Assembly: GCF_900157375.1 (NCBI RefSeq)
Contig: NZ_LT721901.1
Span: 3,839,333-3,903,332, forward strand
Origin: Mycobacterium rhizamassiliense
GTDB taxonomy: Bacteria; Actinomycetota; Actinomycetes; Mycobacteriales; Mycobacteriaceae
Direction: 5' to 3'
DNA length: 64,000 nt
Shown one piece after another: positions 34,546-43,504 of the stretch. The notes beneath the pieces are model-generated. The model was not told the origin of the DNA. It saw nothing but the letters and a program-made list of their open reading frames with translations, and did not search any database. The stretch's first letter is position 1; each line of letters begins with the position of its first letter. A program made the translations under genes and the position numbers.

Positions 34546-37401
34546 TCAGTCGGGCGCGACGGGCAGGCGCGGGCACACCGTGATGTAGCCGATGTCGGGG
34601 GACACCCAGTCGCTCCACTGCCGATGGCTCATGTTCGCAGTGAGCTTGTCGCACAACAGGTCCGGCCACGCCGCCGGGCCCGGCCACAGCCGCAGCGTGT
34701 GGTCCTCGCTGCCTGACACGAGGTACCACCCGTCGGGGCTGAATGCCACGCTGGTCACCCGGCTGGTGTGCCCGTAAAGCGGTGCGCCGACCTGTTGCTC
34801 GCTGACGGCGTCCCACAGGCGCACCGTTTTGGCCGTACCCGCGGACGCGATGTACCGACCGTCCGGGCTGAACGCCACGCCGAGCACCGCCGCGCTATGG
34901 CCGACCATCGGGGTGCCGACCGGTGCGCCGGTGGCGCCGTCCCACAGCCGCACGGTCTTGTCCCAGCTGCCCGACGCGATGAGTCGCCCGTCGGGGCTGT
35001 ACGCGACGCTGCGCACGTGGTTGGTGTGGCCGGTGATTGGGCCGCCGATGGCCGCGCCGGTGCCGGCGTCCCACAGCCGCAGCGTGTTGTCCCAGCTGCA
35101 GGAGACGATGCGTTTGCCGTCGGGGCTGAACGCCACGCTCTGCACGAAGCTGGTGTGGCCGGTCAGCGGGGTGCCGATCTGCGCGCCGGTCGCGGCGTCC
35201 CACAGCCGCACGGTTTGGTCGCCGCTGCCGGACGCGATGCGGGTGCCGTCGGGGCTGAAGGCCACGCTGGTCAGATTGGCGGTGTGGCCGGTCAGCGGGG
35301 CGCCGATGGGCGCGCCGGTGGCCGCGTCCCAGAGCCGCAGGGTCCTGTCCCAGCTGCCCGAGACGATGCGTTTGCCGTCGGGGCTGAAGGCCACGCCGGT
35401 CACGTAGCCGGTGTGGCCGGTCAGCGGGGTGCCGATCTGCGCGCCGGTCGCGGCGTCCCACAGCCGCACGGTGTTGTCGTAGCCGCCGGAGACGATGCGT
35501 TTGCCGTCGGGGCTGAAGGCCACGCTGGTCACGGTGTCGGTGTGGCCGACCAGCGGTGTGCCGATCGCGGCGTCCGGGTCGGCCGCCCACAGTCGCATGG
35601 TGCCGTCGCGGCTGCCGGAGTCGATGCGCTTGCCGTCGGGGCTGAACGCCACGGTGGTGACGTAGTCGGTGTGCCCGGTCAGCGGTGTCCCGATCGGGGC
35701 ACCGGTGCCGGCGTCCCAGAGCCGCAACGTTTTATCCCAGCTGCCGGACACCACGCGTTGCCCGTCGGGGCTGAACGCCACGCTGGTGACGTTGTCGGTG
35801 TGGCCGCTCAGCGGGGCGGCGACGGCCGCGCCGGTGGCCGCGTCCCAGAGCCGGACCGTGTCGTCCCAGCTGCCGGAGGCGATGCGGCGCCCGTCGGGGC
35901 TGAAGGCCACGCTGGCAACGTTGTCGGTGTGGCCGGTCAGTGGAGCGCCGATCGGTGCGCCGGTGGCCGCGTCCCACTGTCGCACCGTGTAGTCGGTGCT
36001 GCCCGTGGCGATGCGGCGCCCGTCGGGGCTGAACGCCACGCTGATCACGTCGTTGGCGTGGCCTCGCAGCGGTCCGCCGATCGGCGCGCCGGTGCCGGTG
36101 TCCCAGAGGCGGGCCGTGTCGTCCCAGCTGCCAGAAACGAGGCGCCGCCCGTCCGGGCTGAACGCCACGCTGGACACCGGCTCGGTGTGCCCGACGAACG
36201 GGCCGCCGATCGGCGCGCCGGTCGCCGCGTCCCACAGCCGCACCGTGTTGTCCCGGCTACCGGAGGCGATGCGCCGCCCGTCGGGGCTGAACGCCACTGC
36301 GGTCACGTCGTCGGTGTGCCCGGCGAGCGGGGTGCCGACGGCCGCGCCGGTGGCTGCGTCCCAGAGCCGCAGCGCCTTGTCGCTGCCGCCGGTCACAATG
36401 CGCCGCCCGTCCGGGCCGAGCGCCATCACCCCGTCGGTCGTCGGCGACAGCGGAAGGATCTTGAGGGTGGCGCTCCGGGCGGCCACCGTATCCAGCAGCG
36501 CGCCGATTCCGGTGCCCGGCGCGATCGCCCGGGCGGCGAGGATCTGTTGAATCGCCCGCTCGTCGCCGCCGCCTTGCACGCCGCCGAGCATGGCCTGGCC
36601 CTGCGACGTCAACTTCAGCGCAATGGCCTGATCCCGCTGCTGGATGGCGGCCTGACGCTGGCGGACCGCCTCGCGCTGCTGGCCGATGGCGATCAGCGCC
36701 GCGACGACGGCCAGGACGGTCAGCAGCACCAACCCGGCGATGGCCGCAGCGCGCAACCGACGGAACCGCCGCTGTTCGCGTAGGTCGTCGCTGGCGAGTT
36801 GGTCCTTCGGCTTGCCGTGAATCGGGGCCGCCAGCGCGGTGATCTTCTCGCGCGGCCCCGCGGCGTTCGGGTCCCACGGCGCATCGTCGCTGACGTCGAC
36901 GAAGAACGGTTCGGCCGGCAGCGACCCGCGCTCCGTCAACACCGGCAACGCCGCATCCGAGACGTCTGGATCGAACCGGGCGTGCACCGGATCCCATTGC
37001 AGCTGTCCGCGTGCCAGCACCAGCAGCAGACGCTCGCGGCCGCCGCGCTCGAGCCAGTAGCTGACTTCCTGGTTCACCCAATACGACTGGGCGGCTTCCG
37101 GCGAGAGGACCACCACCAGATAGCGCGCCCGGTCGAGGCCGTCGGTGATCTTGCCCCACAGGTCCGGGCTGACGGTCAGGTCCGTGTCGTCGCGAAACAC
37201 GCGCAGCGCGCGCAGCTGGCCCAGCCGCCGCCCGATCTGGTGCAGCCCCTTCTGGATGCCGGCGGCCACCTGACGGTCGTGATGCGCATACGACAGGAAC
37301 GCGTCGTAGTCCGTCGGCTTGGGCTGCCCCGGCGGGTCCGCGGATTCGGGCGGGGAATCATCCGCGTGGCCGGACGGCGATTCGGATGCCGGTTTCGACA
37401 T
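34546..37401 (-). CDS. Membrane-anchored TIR-domain protein with 14 WD40 repeats
   Basis: The protein is 951 residues from ATG 37401; GTG at 37437 is also open. Residues 31-160 form a TIR domain (YDAFLSYAHHD, a BB-loop-like VFRDDTDL, LVVVLSPEAAQSYWVNQE). Glu112 is at the place of the catalytic glutamate of NAD-cleaving TIRs. One membrane helix follows (about 222-244), then a short heptad-like charged stretch (QQREAVRQRQAAIQQRDQA) and 14 WD repeats of 43 residues. The last 45 residues contain two cysteines. Because there is no signal peptide, the TIR domain should be cytosolic and the WD repeats outside, or the helix may not cross. No ATPase domain is present. TIR-WD40 proteins act in signalling or defence elsewhere; its role here is unknown. 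Confidence 0.88.
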   Translation of the reverse strand: MSKPASESPSGHADDSPPESADPPGQPKPTDYDAFLSYAHHDRQVAAGIQKGLHQIGRRLGQLRALRVFRDDTDLTVSPDLWGKITDGLDRARYLVVVLSPEAAQSYWVNQEVSYWLERGGRERLLLVLARGQLQWDPVHARFDPDVSDAALPVLTERGSLPAEPFFVDVSDDAPWDPNAAGPREKITALAAPIHGKPKDQLASDDLREQRRFRRLRAAAIAGLVLLTVLAVVAALIAIGQQREAVRQRQAAIQQRDQAIALKLTSQGQAMLGGVQGGGDERAIQQILAARAIAPGTGIGALLDTVAARSATLKILPLSPTTDGVMALGPDGRRIVTGGSDKALRLWDAATGAAVGTPLAGHTDDVTAVAFSPDGRRIASGSRDNTVRLWDAATGAPIGGPFVGHTEPVSSVAFSPDGRRLVSGSWDDTARLWDTGTGAPIGGPLRGHANDVISVAFSPDGRRIATGSTDYTVRQWDAATGAPIGAPLTGHTDNVASVAFSPDGRRIASGSWDDTVRLWDAATGAAVAAPLSGHTDNVTSVAFSPDGQRVVSGSWDKTLRLWDAGTGAPIGTPLTGHTDYVTTVAFSPDGKRIDSGSRDGTMRLWAADPDAAIGTPLVGHTDTVTSVAFSPDGKRIVSGGYDNTVRLWDAATGAQIGTPLTGHTGYVTGVAFSPDGKRIVSGSWDRTLRLWDAATGAPIGAPLTGHTANLTSVAFSPDGTRIASGSGDQTVRLWDAATGAQIGTPLTGHTSFVQSVAFSPDGKRIVSCSWDNTLRLWDAGTGAAIGGPITGHTNHVRSVAYSPDGRLIASGSWDKTVRLWDGATGAPVGTPMVGHSAAVLGVAFSPDGRYIASAGTAKTVRLWDAVSEQQVGAPLYGHTSRVTSVAFSPDGWYLVSGSEDHTLRLWPGPAAWPDLLCDKLTANMSHRQWSDWVSPDIGYITVCPRLPVAPD
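34684..36470 (-). repeat. Fourteen 129-bp WD40-coding repeats
   Basis: Within the TIR-WD40 gene a 43-codon unit recurs 14 times. Each has the consensus SVAFSPDGRRIASGSWD, then NTVRLWDAATGAPIG and PLTGHTDNV. The DNA is also nearly uniform: the segment coding FSPDG plus neighbours (CGTCGGGGCTGAACGCCACG on the plus strand) appears again and again with few changes. Fourteen units would make two seven-bladed propellers. Only unit 7 (AADPDAAIG) and units 1, 13 and 14 depart clearly from the consensus. Confidence 0.92.
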
Positions 37402-37533
37402 GGCTCTCGGTTTCCTGGCAGGGCCGCGATCAGCCACCCCCGTTGTCGTGTCGCTCGATCAGCAAGCTATCACCGGGCCCGCCGGCCCCATGGGCGTTCT
37501 GATTCGGTCGGTGCGGCGTGACACCATCAAGGG

Positions 37534-38508
37534 GTGAGCGAGGTTTCGCCGTTGCACCTGGTCCTGGGAGACGAAGAGCTGCTGGTCGAGCGCGCGGTGG
37601 CCGAGGTGCTGCAGTCGGCGCGCAAGAGCGGGGGCTCCGACCCCGACGCGATGCCGGTCAACCGCATGCGGGCGGGCGACGTCAGCACCTACGAGCTCGC
37701 CGAGCTGCTGAGCCCGTCGCTGTTCGCCGACGAGCGCGTCGTGGTGCTGGAGGCCGCCGGTGAAGCGGGCAAGGAGGCCGCGGCGATGATCGCGTCGGCC
37801 TGCGCCGACATTCCGCCCGGCACCGTGCTGGTGGTCGTGCACTCCGGCGGCGGACGGGCCAAGGCGCTGGCCACCGAGCTGCAATCCCTTGGCGCCGTGG
37901 TGCATCCGTGCGCGCGCATCAGCAAGGTCGGCGAGCGCGTCGACTTCATCCGCAAGGAGTTCCGTGCGCTGCGCGTCAAGGTCGACGAGGAGACCGTGAC
38001 CGCCCTGATCGACGCCGTCGGCTCCGACGTGCGCGAGCTCGCCGCGGCGTGCTCGCAGCTGGTCGCCGACACCGCCGGCGAGGTCAACGCCGCCGCGGTG
38101 CGCCGCTATCACAGCGGCAAGGCCGAGGTGAAGGGCTTCGACATCGCCGACAAGGCCGTCGCCGGCGACGTCGCGGGCGCCGCCGAGGCGCTGCGGTGGG
38201 CGATGATGCGCGGTGAGCCGCTGGTGGTGCTGGCCGATGCGCTGGCCGAGGCCGTGCACACCATCGGGCGGGTCGGGCCGCTGTCCGGCGACCCCTACCG
38301 GCTGGCCGGGCAGCTGGGCATGCCGCCGTGGCGGGTGCAGAAGGCACAGAAGCAGTCGCGGCGATGGTCGCGCGACTCGGTGGCGGAGGCCATGAAAGTG
38401 GTGGCGGCGCTCAACGCGAACGTCAAGGGAGCCGCGGCGGACGCCGACTACGCGCTGGAATCAGCGGTGCGGCAAGTTGCCGAACTGGTGGCCGACGGCG
38501 GCCGGTAG
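37534..38508 (+). CDS. holA: DNA polymerase III subunit delta
   Basis: The protein is 324 residues from GTG 37534. It has the HolA layout: N-terminal LHLVLGDEELLVERAV, an AAA-like second domain (SKVGERVDFIRKEF, DVRELAAACSQL) and the helical C-terminal collar (VVLADALAEAVHTIGRV, ALNANVKGAAADADYALE). The subunit loads the beta clamp. It is divergent from the TIR-WD40 gene and followed by rpsT on the opposite strand, the usual mycobacterial neighbour. Confidence 0.95.
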   Translation: MSEVSPLHLVLGDEELLVERAVAEVLQSARKSGGSDPDAMPVNRMRAGDVSTYELAELLSPSLFADERVVVLEAAGEAGKEAAAMIASACADIPPGTVLVVVHSGGGRAKALATELQSLGAVVHPCARISKVGERVDFIRKEFRALRVKVDEETVTALIDAVGSDVRELAAACSQLVADTAGEVNAAAVRRYHSGKAEVKGFDIADKAVAGDVAGAAEALRWAMMRGEPLVVLADALAEAVHTIGRVGPLSGDPYRLAGQLGMPPWRVQKAQKQSRRWSRDSVAEAMKVVAALNANVKGAAADADYALESAVRQVAELVADGGR

Positions 38509-38527
38509 GGCGAGTGCCCCGGTGGTC

Positions 38528-38788
38528 TCAGAGCTTGTTGAGGGCGCGGGCCAGCGCGGACTTCTTGTTGGCCGCCTGGTTCTTGTGAATCACGCCCTTG
38601 GTCGCAGCCTTGTCCAGCTTGCGGTTGGTCGCGACCAGCAACTCGGTGGCCTTCTCCTTGTCGCCACCCTCGGCGGCCTCGCGGAACGCGCGCACGGCGG
38701 TACGCAGCGAGGACTTCACCGACTTGTTGCGCAGGCGGGCGCGCTCGTTAGTCTTGATGCGCTTCTGCTGCGACTTGATGTTGGCCAC
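38528..38788 (-). CDS. rpsT: 30S ribosomal protein S20
   Basis: The 86-residue basic protein begins MANIKSQQKRIKTNERARLRN, the typical S20 start, and has the helical core KSSLRTAVRAFREAAEGGDK. It binds 16S rRNA in the small subunit. It is convergent with holA (19 bp) and divergent from the ATP-grasp gene, with 154 bp of intergenic sequence. Confidence 0.98.
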   Translation of the reverse strand: MANIKSQQKRIKTNERARLRNKSVKSSLRTAVRAFREAAEGGDKEKATELLVATNRKLDKAATKGVIHKNQAANKKSALARALNKL

Positions 38789-38942
38789 GGAGATTCCTTC
38801 GTCTTTTCCTCAGATTTGCAGTCTTCGTCTCGGGGAGTCCCACACCCGATTGCGACTGCCCAGGTTAGCAGTCGGTTACGTTTTCTCCCAAAACGGGAAC
38901 CCGTGGCCTGCCATAACGTCAATTTGAGGCAGCATCTGAAAA

Positions 38943-40643
38943 GTGAGTCTTCAACTGGATAAAGCCAGGCGTGGATCCCGCGATGCCAAGGGCTCCCTCG
39001 CGCGCAACGAGCGGATTTTCGGCGGCTACAACACCACCTCGGACTCCTACGAGCTGGCCTTCGACGAGATGTTCGACGCCCAGGGCAACGTCCGCGGACC
39101 GTACAAGGGCATCTACGCCGAGCTCGCGCCGTCGGACGCCTCGGACCTCGAGGCCCGCTCCGAAGCGCTGGCCCGCGCGTTCATCGACCAGGGCATCACC
39201 TTCTCGCTGTCCGGCCAGGAGCGGCCGTTTCCGCTGGACCTGGTGCCGCGGGTGATCTCGGCCGCCGAGTGGAGCCGGCTGGAGCGCGGCATCATCCAGC
39301 GCGTCAAAGCCCTTGAGATGTACCTCGACGACATCTACGGCGACCAGGAAATCCTGAGCGACGGCGTCATCCCGCGCCGGCTGGTCACCTCCTGCGAACA
39401 CTTCCACCGCCAGGCCATGGGCATCGTCCCGCCCAACGGCGTGCGCATCCACGTCGCCGGGATCGACCTGATCCGCGACGAGAAGGGCACCTGGCGGGTC
39501 CTCGAGGACAACCTGCGCTCGCCGTCCGGCGTCTCCTATGTCATGGAGAATCGGCGCACGATGGCGCGGGTCTTCCCCAACCTGTTCGCCACCCACCGGG
39601 TGCGCGCCGTCGACGACTACTCGTCGCACCTGCTGCGGGCGCTGCGCAACTCCGCGGCCACCAACGAGGCCGACCCGACGGTGGTGGTGCTGACCCCGGG
39701 GGTCTACAACTCCGCGTACTTCGAGCATTCGCTGCTGGCCCGGCAGATGGGCGTCGAACTCGTCGAGGGCCGCGACCTGTTCTGCCGCGACAACCAGGTC
39801 TACATGCGCACCACCGAGGGTGAGCGCCAGGTCGACGTCATCTATCGCCGCATCGACGACATCTACCTGGACCCGCTGCAGTTCCGGGCCGACTCGGTGC
39901 TCGGGGTCGCGGGTCTGGTCAACGCCGCGCGCGCCGGCAACGTCGTCATCTCCAGCGCGATCGGCAACGGCGCCGGCGACGACAAACTCGTCTACACCTA
40001 CGTGCCGACGATGATCGAGTACTACCTGGGCGAAAAGCCGCTGCTGGCCAACGTCGACACCTTCCGCTGCTGGCTCGACGACGAGCGCGAAGAGGTGCTC
40101 GATCGGATCGCCGAGCTGGTCGTCAAGCCGGTCGAGGGGTCGGGCGGCTACGGGATCGTCTTCGGCCCGGAGGCTTCCGAGAAGGAGCTGGCCGCGATCA
40201 GCAAGAAGATCCGCGACGATCCGCGCAGCTGGATCGCCCAGCCCATGATGGAGCTGTCGACCGTGCCGACGCAGATCGACAACACCCTGGCGCCGCGCTA
40301 TGTCGACCTGCGGCCCTTCGCGGTCAACGACGGCGACGAGGTGTGGGTGCTGCCGGGCGGGTTGAGCCGGGTGGCCCTGGTCGAGGGCTCGCGGGTGGTC
40401 AACTCCAGTCAGGGCGGCGGCTCGAAGGACACCTGGGTGCTGGCGTCGCGGGCCTCTTCCGCCGACCGTGAGCTGGGCGCCGCCGAGGTGGTGCGTTCGC
40501 TGCCGGCGTCGATGTCGGATGCGGCGCCGGACGGGGCGTCGAGGTCGGCGCAACAATCCGCCGATCCGCCGCAGAATGGGCAGCCCCGGCAGCAGCGACA
40601 GCAGCGCCAACAGCAAAAGGCGGTCGACGATGCTGGCCCGTAA
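38943..40643 (+). CDS. Circularly permuted ATP-grasp protein
   Basis: The protein is 566 residues from GTG 38943. It has the family blocks HVAGIDLIRDEKGTWRVLED, NLRSPSGVSYVMENR, RRIDDIYLDPLQF, VVKPVEGSGGYGIVFG (ATP-binding loop) and DLRPFAVNDG, and ends in a Gln/Arg-rich low-complexity tail. ATP-grasp enzymes of this type join a carboxylate to an amine, and the substrate is not known. It overlaps the next gene by 14 bases. With the alpha-E and transglutaminase genes it forms the trio Rv2411c-Rv2409c, proposed by others to act in peptide synthesis or modification. Confidence 0.92.
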   Translation: MSLQLDKARRGSRDAKGSLARNERIFGGYNTTSDSYELAFDEMFDAQGNVRGPYKGIYAELAPSDASDLEARSEALARAFIDQGITFSLSGQERPFPLDLVPRVISAAEWSRLERGIIQRVKALEMYLDDIYGDQEILSDGVIPRRLVTSCEHFHRQAMGIVPPNGVRIHVAGIDLIRDEKGTWRVLEDNLRSPSGVSYVMENRRTMARVFPNLFATHRVRAVDDYSSHLLRALRNSAATNEADPTVVVLTPGVYNSAYFEHSLLARQMGVELVEGRDLFCRDNQVYMRTTEGERQVDVIYRRIDDIYLDPLQFRADSVLGVAGLVNAARAGNVVISSAIGNGAGDDKLVYTYVPTMIEYYLGEKPLLANVDTFRCWLDDEREEVLDRIAELVVKPVEGSGGYGIVFGPEASEKELAAISKKIRDDPRSWIAQPMMELSTVPTQIDNTLAPRYVDLRPFAVNDGDEVWVLPGGLSRVALVEGSRVVNSSQGGGSKDTWVLASRASSADRELGAAEVVRSLPASMSDAAPDGASRSAQQSADPPQNGQPRQQRQQRQQQKAVDDAGP

Positions 40644-41601
40644 TGCCGAGGCGCTGTACTGGATTGGCCGCTACGTCGAGCGGGCCGACGACACCGCCCG
40701 AATCCTCGACGTCGCGCTGCACCAGTTGCTCGAGGATTCCAGCGTCGACCCCGACCAGGCATCCCGAGTGCTGCTGAGGGTCCTCGGCATCGAGGCTCCG
40801 AAGCAGGAGTTGAACGTGTGGTCGCTGACCGATGTCGTGGCCTACAGCACCGACAACCGGGGCGGCTCGTCGATCGTCGCCGCGATCACGGCCGCGCGCG
40901 AGAATGCGAAATCGGCGCGCGAGGTGACGTCCAGCGAGATCTGGGAGTGCCTCAACACCACCTACAACGCGCTGGGCGAACGCCAGCGTTCAGCCAAACG
41001 CCTTGGGCCGCATGGGTTTTTGTCGTTCATCGAGAGCCGCGCTGCGATGTTCGCCGGCCTGGCCGATTCGACGTTGTCGCGTGACGACGGGTACCGCTTC
41101 ATGCTGCTGGGCCGCGCGATCGAGCGCGTCGACATGACGGTGCGGCTGCTGCTGTCACGGGTGGGGGACAGCGCGTCGTCGCCGGCGTGGGTGACGCTGT
41201 TGCGGTCGGCGGGTGCGCACGACACGTATCTGCGCACCTACCGCGGGGTGCTCGACGCCAGCCGGGTGGTCGAATTCATGTTGCTGGACAGGCTTTTTCC
41301 GCGTTCGGTGTACTACTCGCTAAGGCTGGCCGAAGACAACCTCGACGAGCTGGTGCACAGTCCGCAGAGCCGAATCGGGGCCACCGCCGAGGCACAACGC
41401 CTGCTCGGCCGGGCGCGCAGCGAGCTGGAGTTCGTCCAGCCCGGTGTGCTGCTCGAGTCGCTGGAGAGCCGGCTGGCCGGGCTGCAGAAAACCTGTAGTG
41501 ACGTCGGAGAAGCGTTGGCGCTGCAGTACTTCCATGTCACCCCGTGGGTCGCGTGGTCGGACGCCGGTGCCGGGCTGGTGAGCAGGCAGGGGGACGCCTG
41601 A
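40630..41601 (+). CDS. Alpha-E domain protein
   Basis: The 323-residue, mainly helical protein has the family start LARNAEALYWIGRYVERADDTARILD and LGRAIERVDMTVRLLLSR, plus DNLDELVHSP near the end. These conserved Arg/Glu helices define the alpha-E fold, which always neighbours ATP-grasp and transglutaminase-like genes. The activity is unknown. The gene starts inside the ATP-grasp gene, and its stop shares a base with the ATG of the next one. Confidence 0.92.
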   Translation: MLARNAEALYWIGRYVERADDTARILDVALHQLLEDSSVDPDQASRVLLRVLGIEAPKQELNVWSLTDVVAYSTDNRGGSSIVAAITAARENAKSAREVTSSEIWECLNTTYNALGERQRSAKRLGPHGFLSFIESRAAMFAGLADSTLSRDDGYRFMLLGRAIERVDMTVRLLLSRVGDSASSPAWVTLLRSAGAHDTYLRTYRGVLDASRVVEFMLLDRLFPRSVYYSLRLAEDNLDELVHSPQSRIGATAEAQRLLGRARSELEFVQPGVLLESLESRLAGLQKTCSDVGEALALQYFHVTPWVAWSDAGAGLVSRQGDA

Positions 41602-42440
41602 TGTGGCGGCTGCGTGTGGTGCACACGACCGGGTATGCCTACCAGTCGGCGGTGATCGCCTCCTACAACGAGGCCCGCCTGACGCCGCTGTCGGACACCC
41701 GGCAGAACGTCATCCTCAACCGCGTCGAAACCATCCCCGCGACCCGGTCCTACCGCTACATCGACTACTGGGGCACCGCAGTGACGGCATTCGACCTGCA
41801 CGCGCCGCACGCCGATCTGACGGTGACGTCGTCGTCGGTCGTCGAGACCGAACGCCCGGAGCCGCCGGCGACCGACGTCGGCTGGGACGACCTGCAGTCC
41901 GACGCGGTGATCGACCGTTTCGACGAACTGTTGCGGCCCACCGAGCACGCCCCGGAAGGCAAGCGGCTGAAGTCGATCGGCAAGAAGATCGCCAAGAACC
42001 GGGACCCCGCCGAAGCCGTTGTCGCCGCGGCCAAGTGGGTGCACGGCGAGCTCGACTATCTGCCCGGAACCACCAGTGTGCACACGTCGGGGCTGGACGC
42101 GCTGAAGGCGGGCAAGGGCGTCTGCCAGGACTTCGTGCACCTGTCGCTGATGTTGTTGCGCAGCATGGGGATTCCCGCGCGCTACGTCTCGGGATACCTG
42201 CATCCCAATCGCGACGCCGTCATCGGCGACACCGTGGACGGCCGAAGCCACGCGTGGCTGCAGGCCTGGACCGACGGTTGGTGGAACTACGACCCCACCA
42301 ATGACAGCGAAATCGACGAACGCTACGTGAGCGTCGGCGTCGGCCGCGACTACACCGACGTGGCGCCGCTGAAGGGGATCTACTCGGGGCAGGGCGCGAC
42401 CGACCTCGACGTGGTGGTCGAGGTGACCCGGCTGGCCTAG
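41601..42440 (+). CDS. Transglutaminase-like cysteine protease fold protein
   Basis: The 279-residue protein has an N-terminal beta domain (WRLRVVHTTGYAYQSAV) and a transglutaminase-like core. The core carries the triad Cys in AGKGVCQDFVHL, His in GRSHAWLQAW and Asp in NYDPTND. It may cleave or transfer peptides made by the ATP-grasp partner. ATG overlaps the previous stop (TGATG), so the trio is one translational unit. It corresponds to Rv2409c. Confidence 0.93.
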   Translation: MWRLRVVHTTGYAYQSAVIASYNEARLTPLSDTRQNVILNRVETIPATRSYRYIDYWGTAVTAFDLHAPHADLTVTSSSVVETERPEPPATDVGWDDLQSDAVIDRFDELLRPTEHAPEGKRLKSIGKKIAKNRDPAEAVVAAAKWVHGELDYLPGTTSVHTSGLDALKAGKGVCQDFVHLSLMLLRSMGIPARYVSGYLHPNRDAVIGDTVDGRSHAWLQAWTDGWWNYDPTNDSEIDERYVSVGVGRDYTDVAPLKGIYSGQGATDLDVVVEVTRLA

Positions 42441-42449
42441 TCGGCCGCG

Positions 42450-43289
42450 TCAGGACGGCGAGACCTCGACGCGGAGCAGGTCGTCGCCGAGTTCGATGCG
42501 CCCGTTGAACTCCGACGCCGCCAGCGCCCGCCACTGTTCTTCCTGGCCTGGCACCAGGGCCGGGACATAGTGCGTCATCACCAGGGTGCCCGCACCCGCG
42601 CGGGCCGCGGTCGCCGCGGCCTGCTCCACCGACGAGTGATAGTCGCAGATGTCCTGCAGCCGCTGCTGCGGGATGTTCATGACGATGTCCCTGCGGATCA
42701 CGGTGTGCACCAACGCATCCGCGCCGGCCGCCAGCTCGTCGAGAGTGGCGCAGGGCACGGTATCCCCAGCCAATACCGCTGCGGCGCCGCCGGATTCGAT
42801 CCGGAACCCGATGGTCGGCGCCACCGGGCGGTGATCGGTGGGTGCCACCCGGATCGAGACGCCGTCGCGGGCCCAGATCGAGCCCTCGGTGTACTCGTGC
42901 ACCTCGATCGCCGGCGGCGCATTCAGATCGGCGTGATGGGCGATCCGGTAGCCGATGTCGTGGCTGAACGCCTTGAGCATCGCGTCGACCGTCTCGGCGG
43001 TGCCCGGCGGCCCGATGATTGGCAGCGGCGTGGGGTCGGGGTCGAAGGTGCTGATCCACCGGGTGATCAGCAGGTCGCCGAGCTCGGCGATGTGGTCGCT
43101 GTGCAGGTGCGTGAGCAGCAGCGCCGACAGCCCGCTGGCGCTCACGCCGACCGCGGCGGCGCGCTGCAGCACGCCACGGCCGCAGTCCACCAGGAACACC
43201 TGTCCTCCGGCCCGTACCAGTGTCGAGGGGCCGGCGCGGTTCGGGTCGGGTATCGGGCTGCCGGTGCCCAGCAGGATGATCTCGATCAT
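42450..43289 (-). CDS. Metallo-beta-lactamase fold hydrolase, RNase Z-like
   Basis: The protein is 279 residues from ATG 43289 (MIEIILLGTGSPIPDPNRAG). It has the metal motif THLHSDHIAELGDLL, later ligands in LAGDTVPC (Asp) and VMTHYVPA (His), and the FRIESGG block. It belongs to the tRNase Z/arylsulfatase-like group and is syntenic with Rv2407. tRNA 3'-end processing is possible but the flexible arm typical of RNase Z is not evident. It is convergent with the transglutaminase gene by 10 bp. Confidence 0.87.
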   Translation of the reverse strand: MIEIILLGTGSPIPDPNRAGPSTLVRAGGQVFLVDCGRGVLQRAAAVGVSASGLSALLLTHLHSDHIAELGDLLITRWISTFDPDPTPLPIIGPPGTAETVDAMLKAFSHDIGYRIAHHADLNAPPAIEVHEYTEGSIWARDGVSIRVAPTDHRPVAPTIGFRIESGGAAAVLAGDTVPCATLDELAAGADALVHTVIRRDIVMNIPQQRLQDICDYHSSVEQAAATAARAGAGTLVMTHYVPALVPGQEEQWRALAASEFNGRIELGDDLLRVEVSPS

Positions 43290-43504
43290 GTCCCCAATCC
43301 TCGCAAGCCGAGCCGCCGCGCGGCGGCCGATTCGGCGGACACACATCGGTTGCGGGCCAAGATTTCACTCCGATCGCCGGTGCTGATTTTCGGCCGCGGA
43401 CCTGAGGGTATGGCGCCTGCTGGCTGCCGGTTTTCGCGTTGGCTTTCCCGCCGCGCGAGTTGGCCGTAGCCTGTGTGAAGCAGATCACAACGGCGGGAGG
43501 CTTG

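Noticed and set aside
34768..36783. 671-codon open frame antisense to the WD40 repeats
   Set aside because: It repeats only because the WD-coding DNA repeats. The peptide (VGAERHAGD-type units) has no known fold.
38919..40616. 565-codon frame antisense to the ATP-grasp gene
   Set aside because: It is the mirror of a strongly conserved gene, with low-complexity composition.
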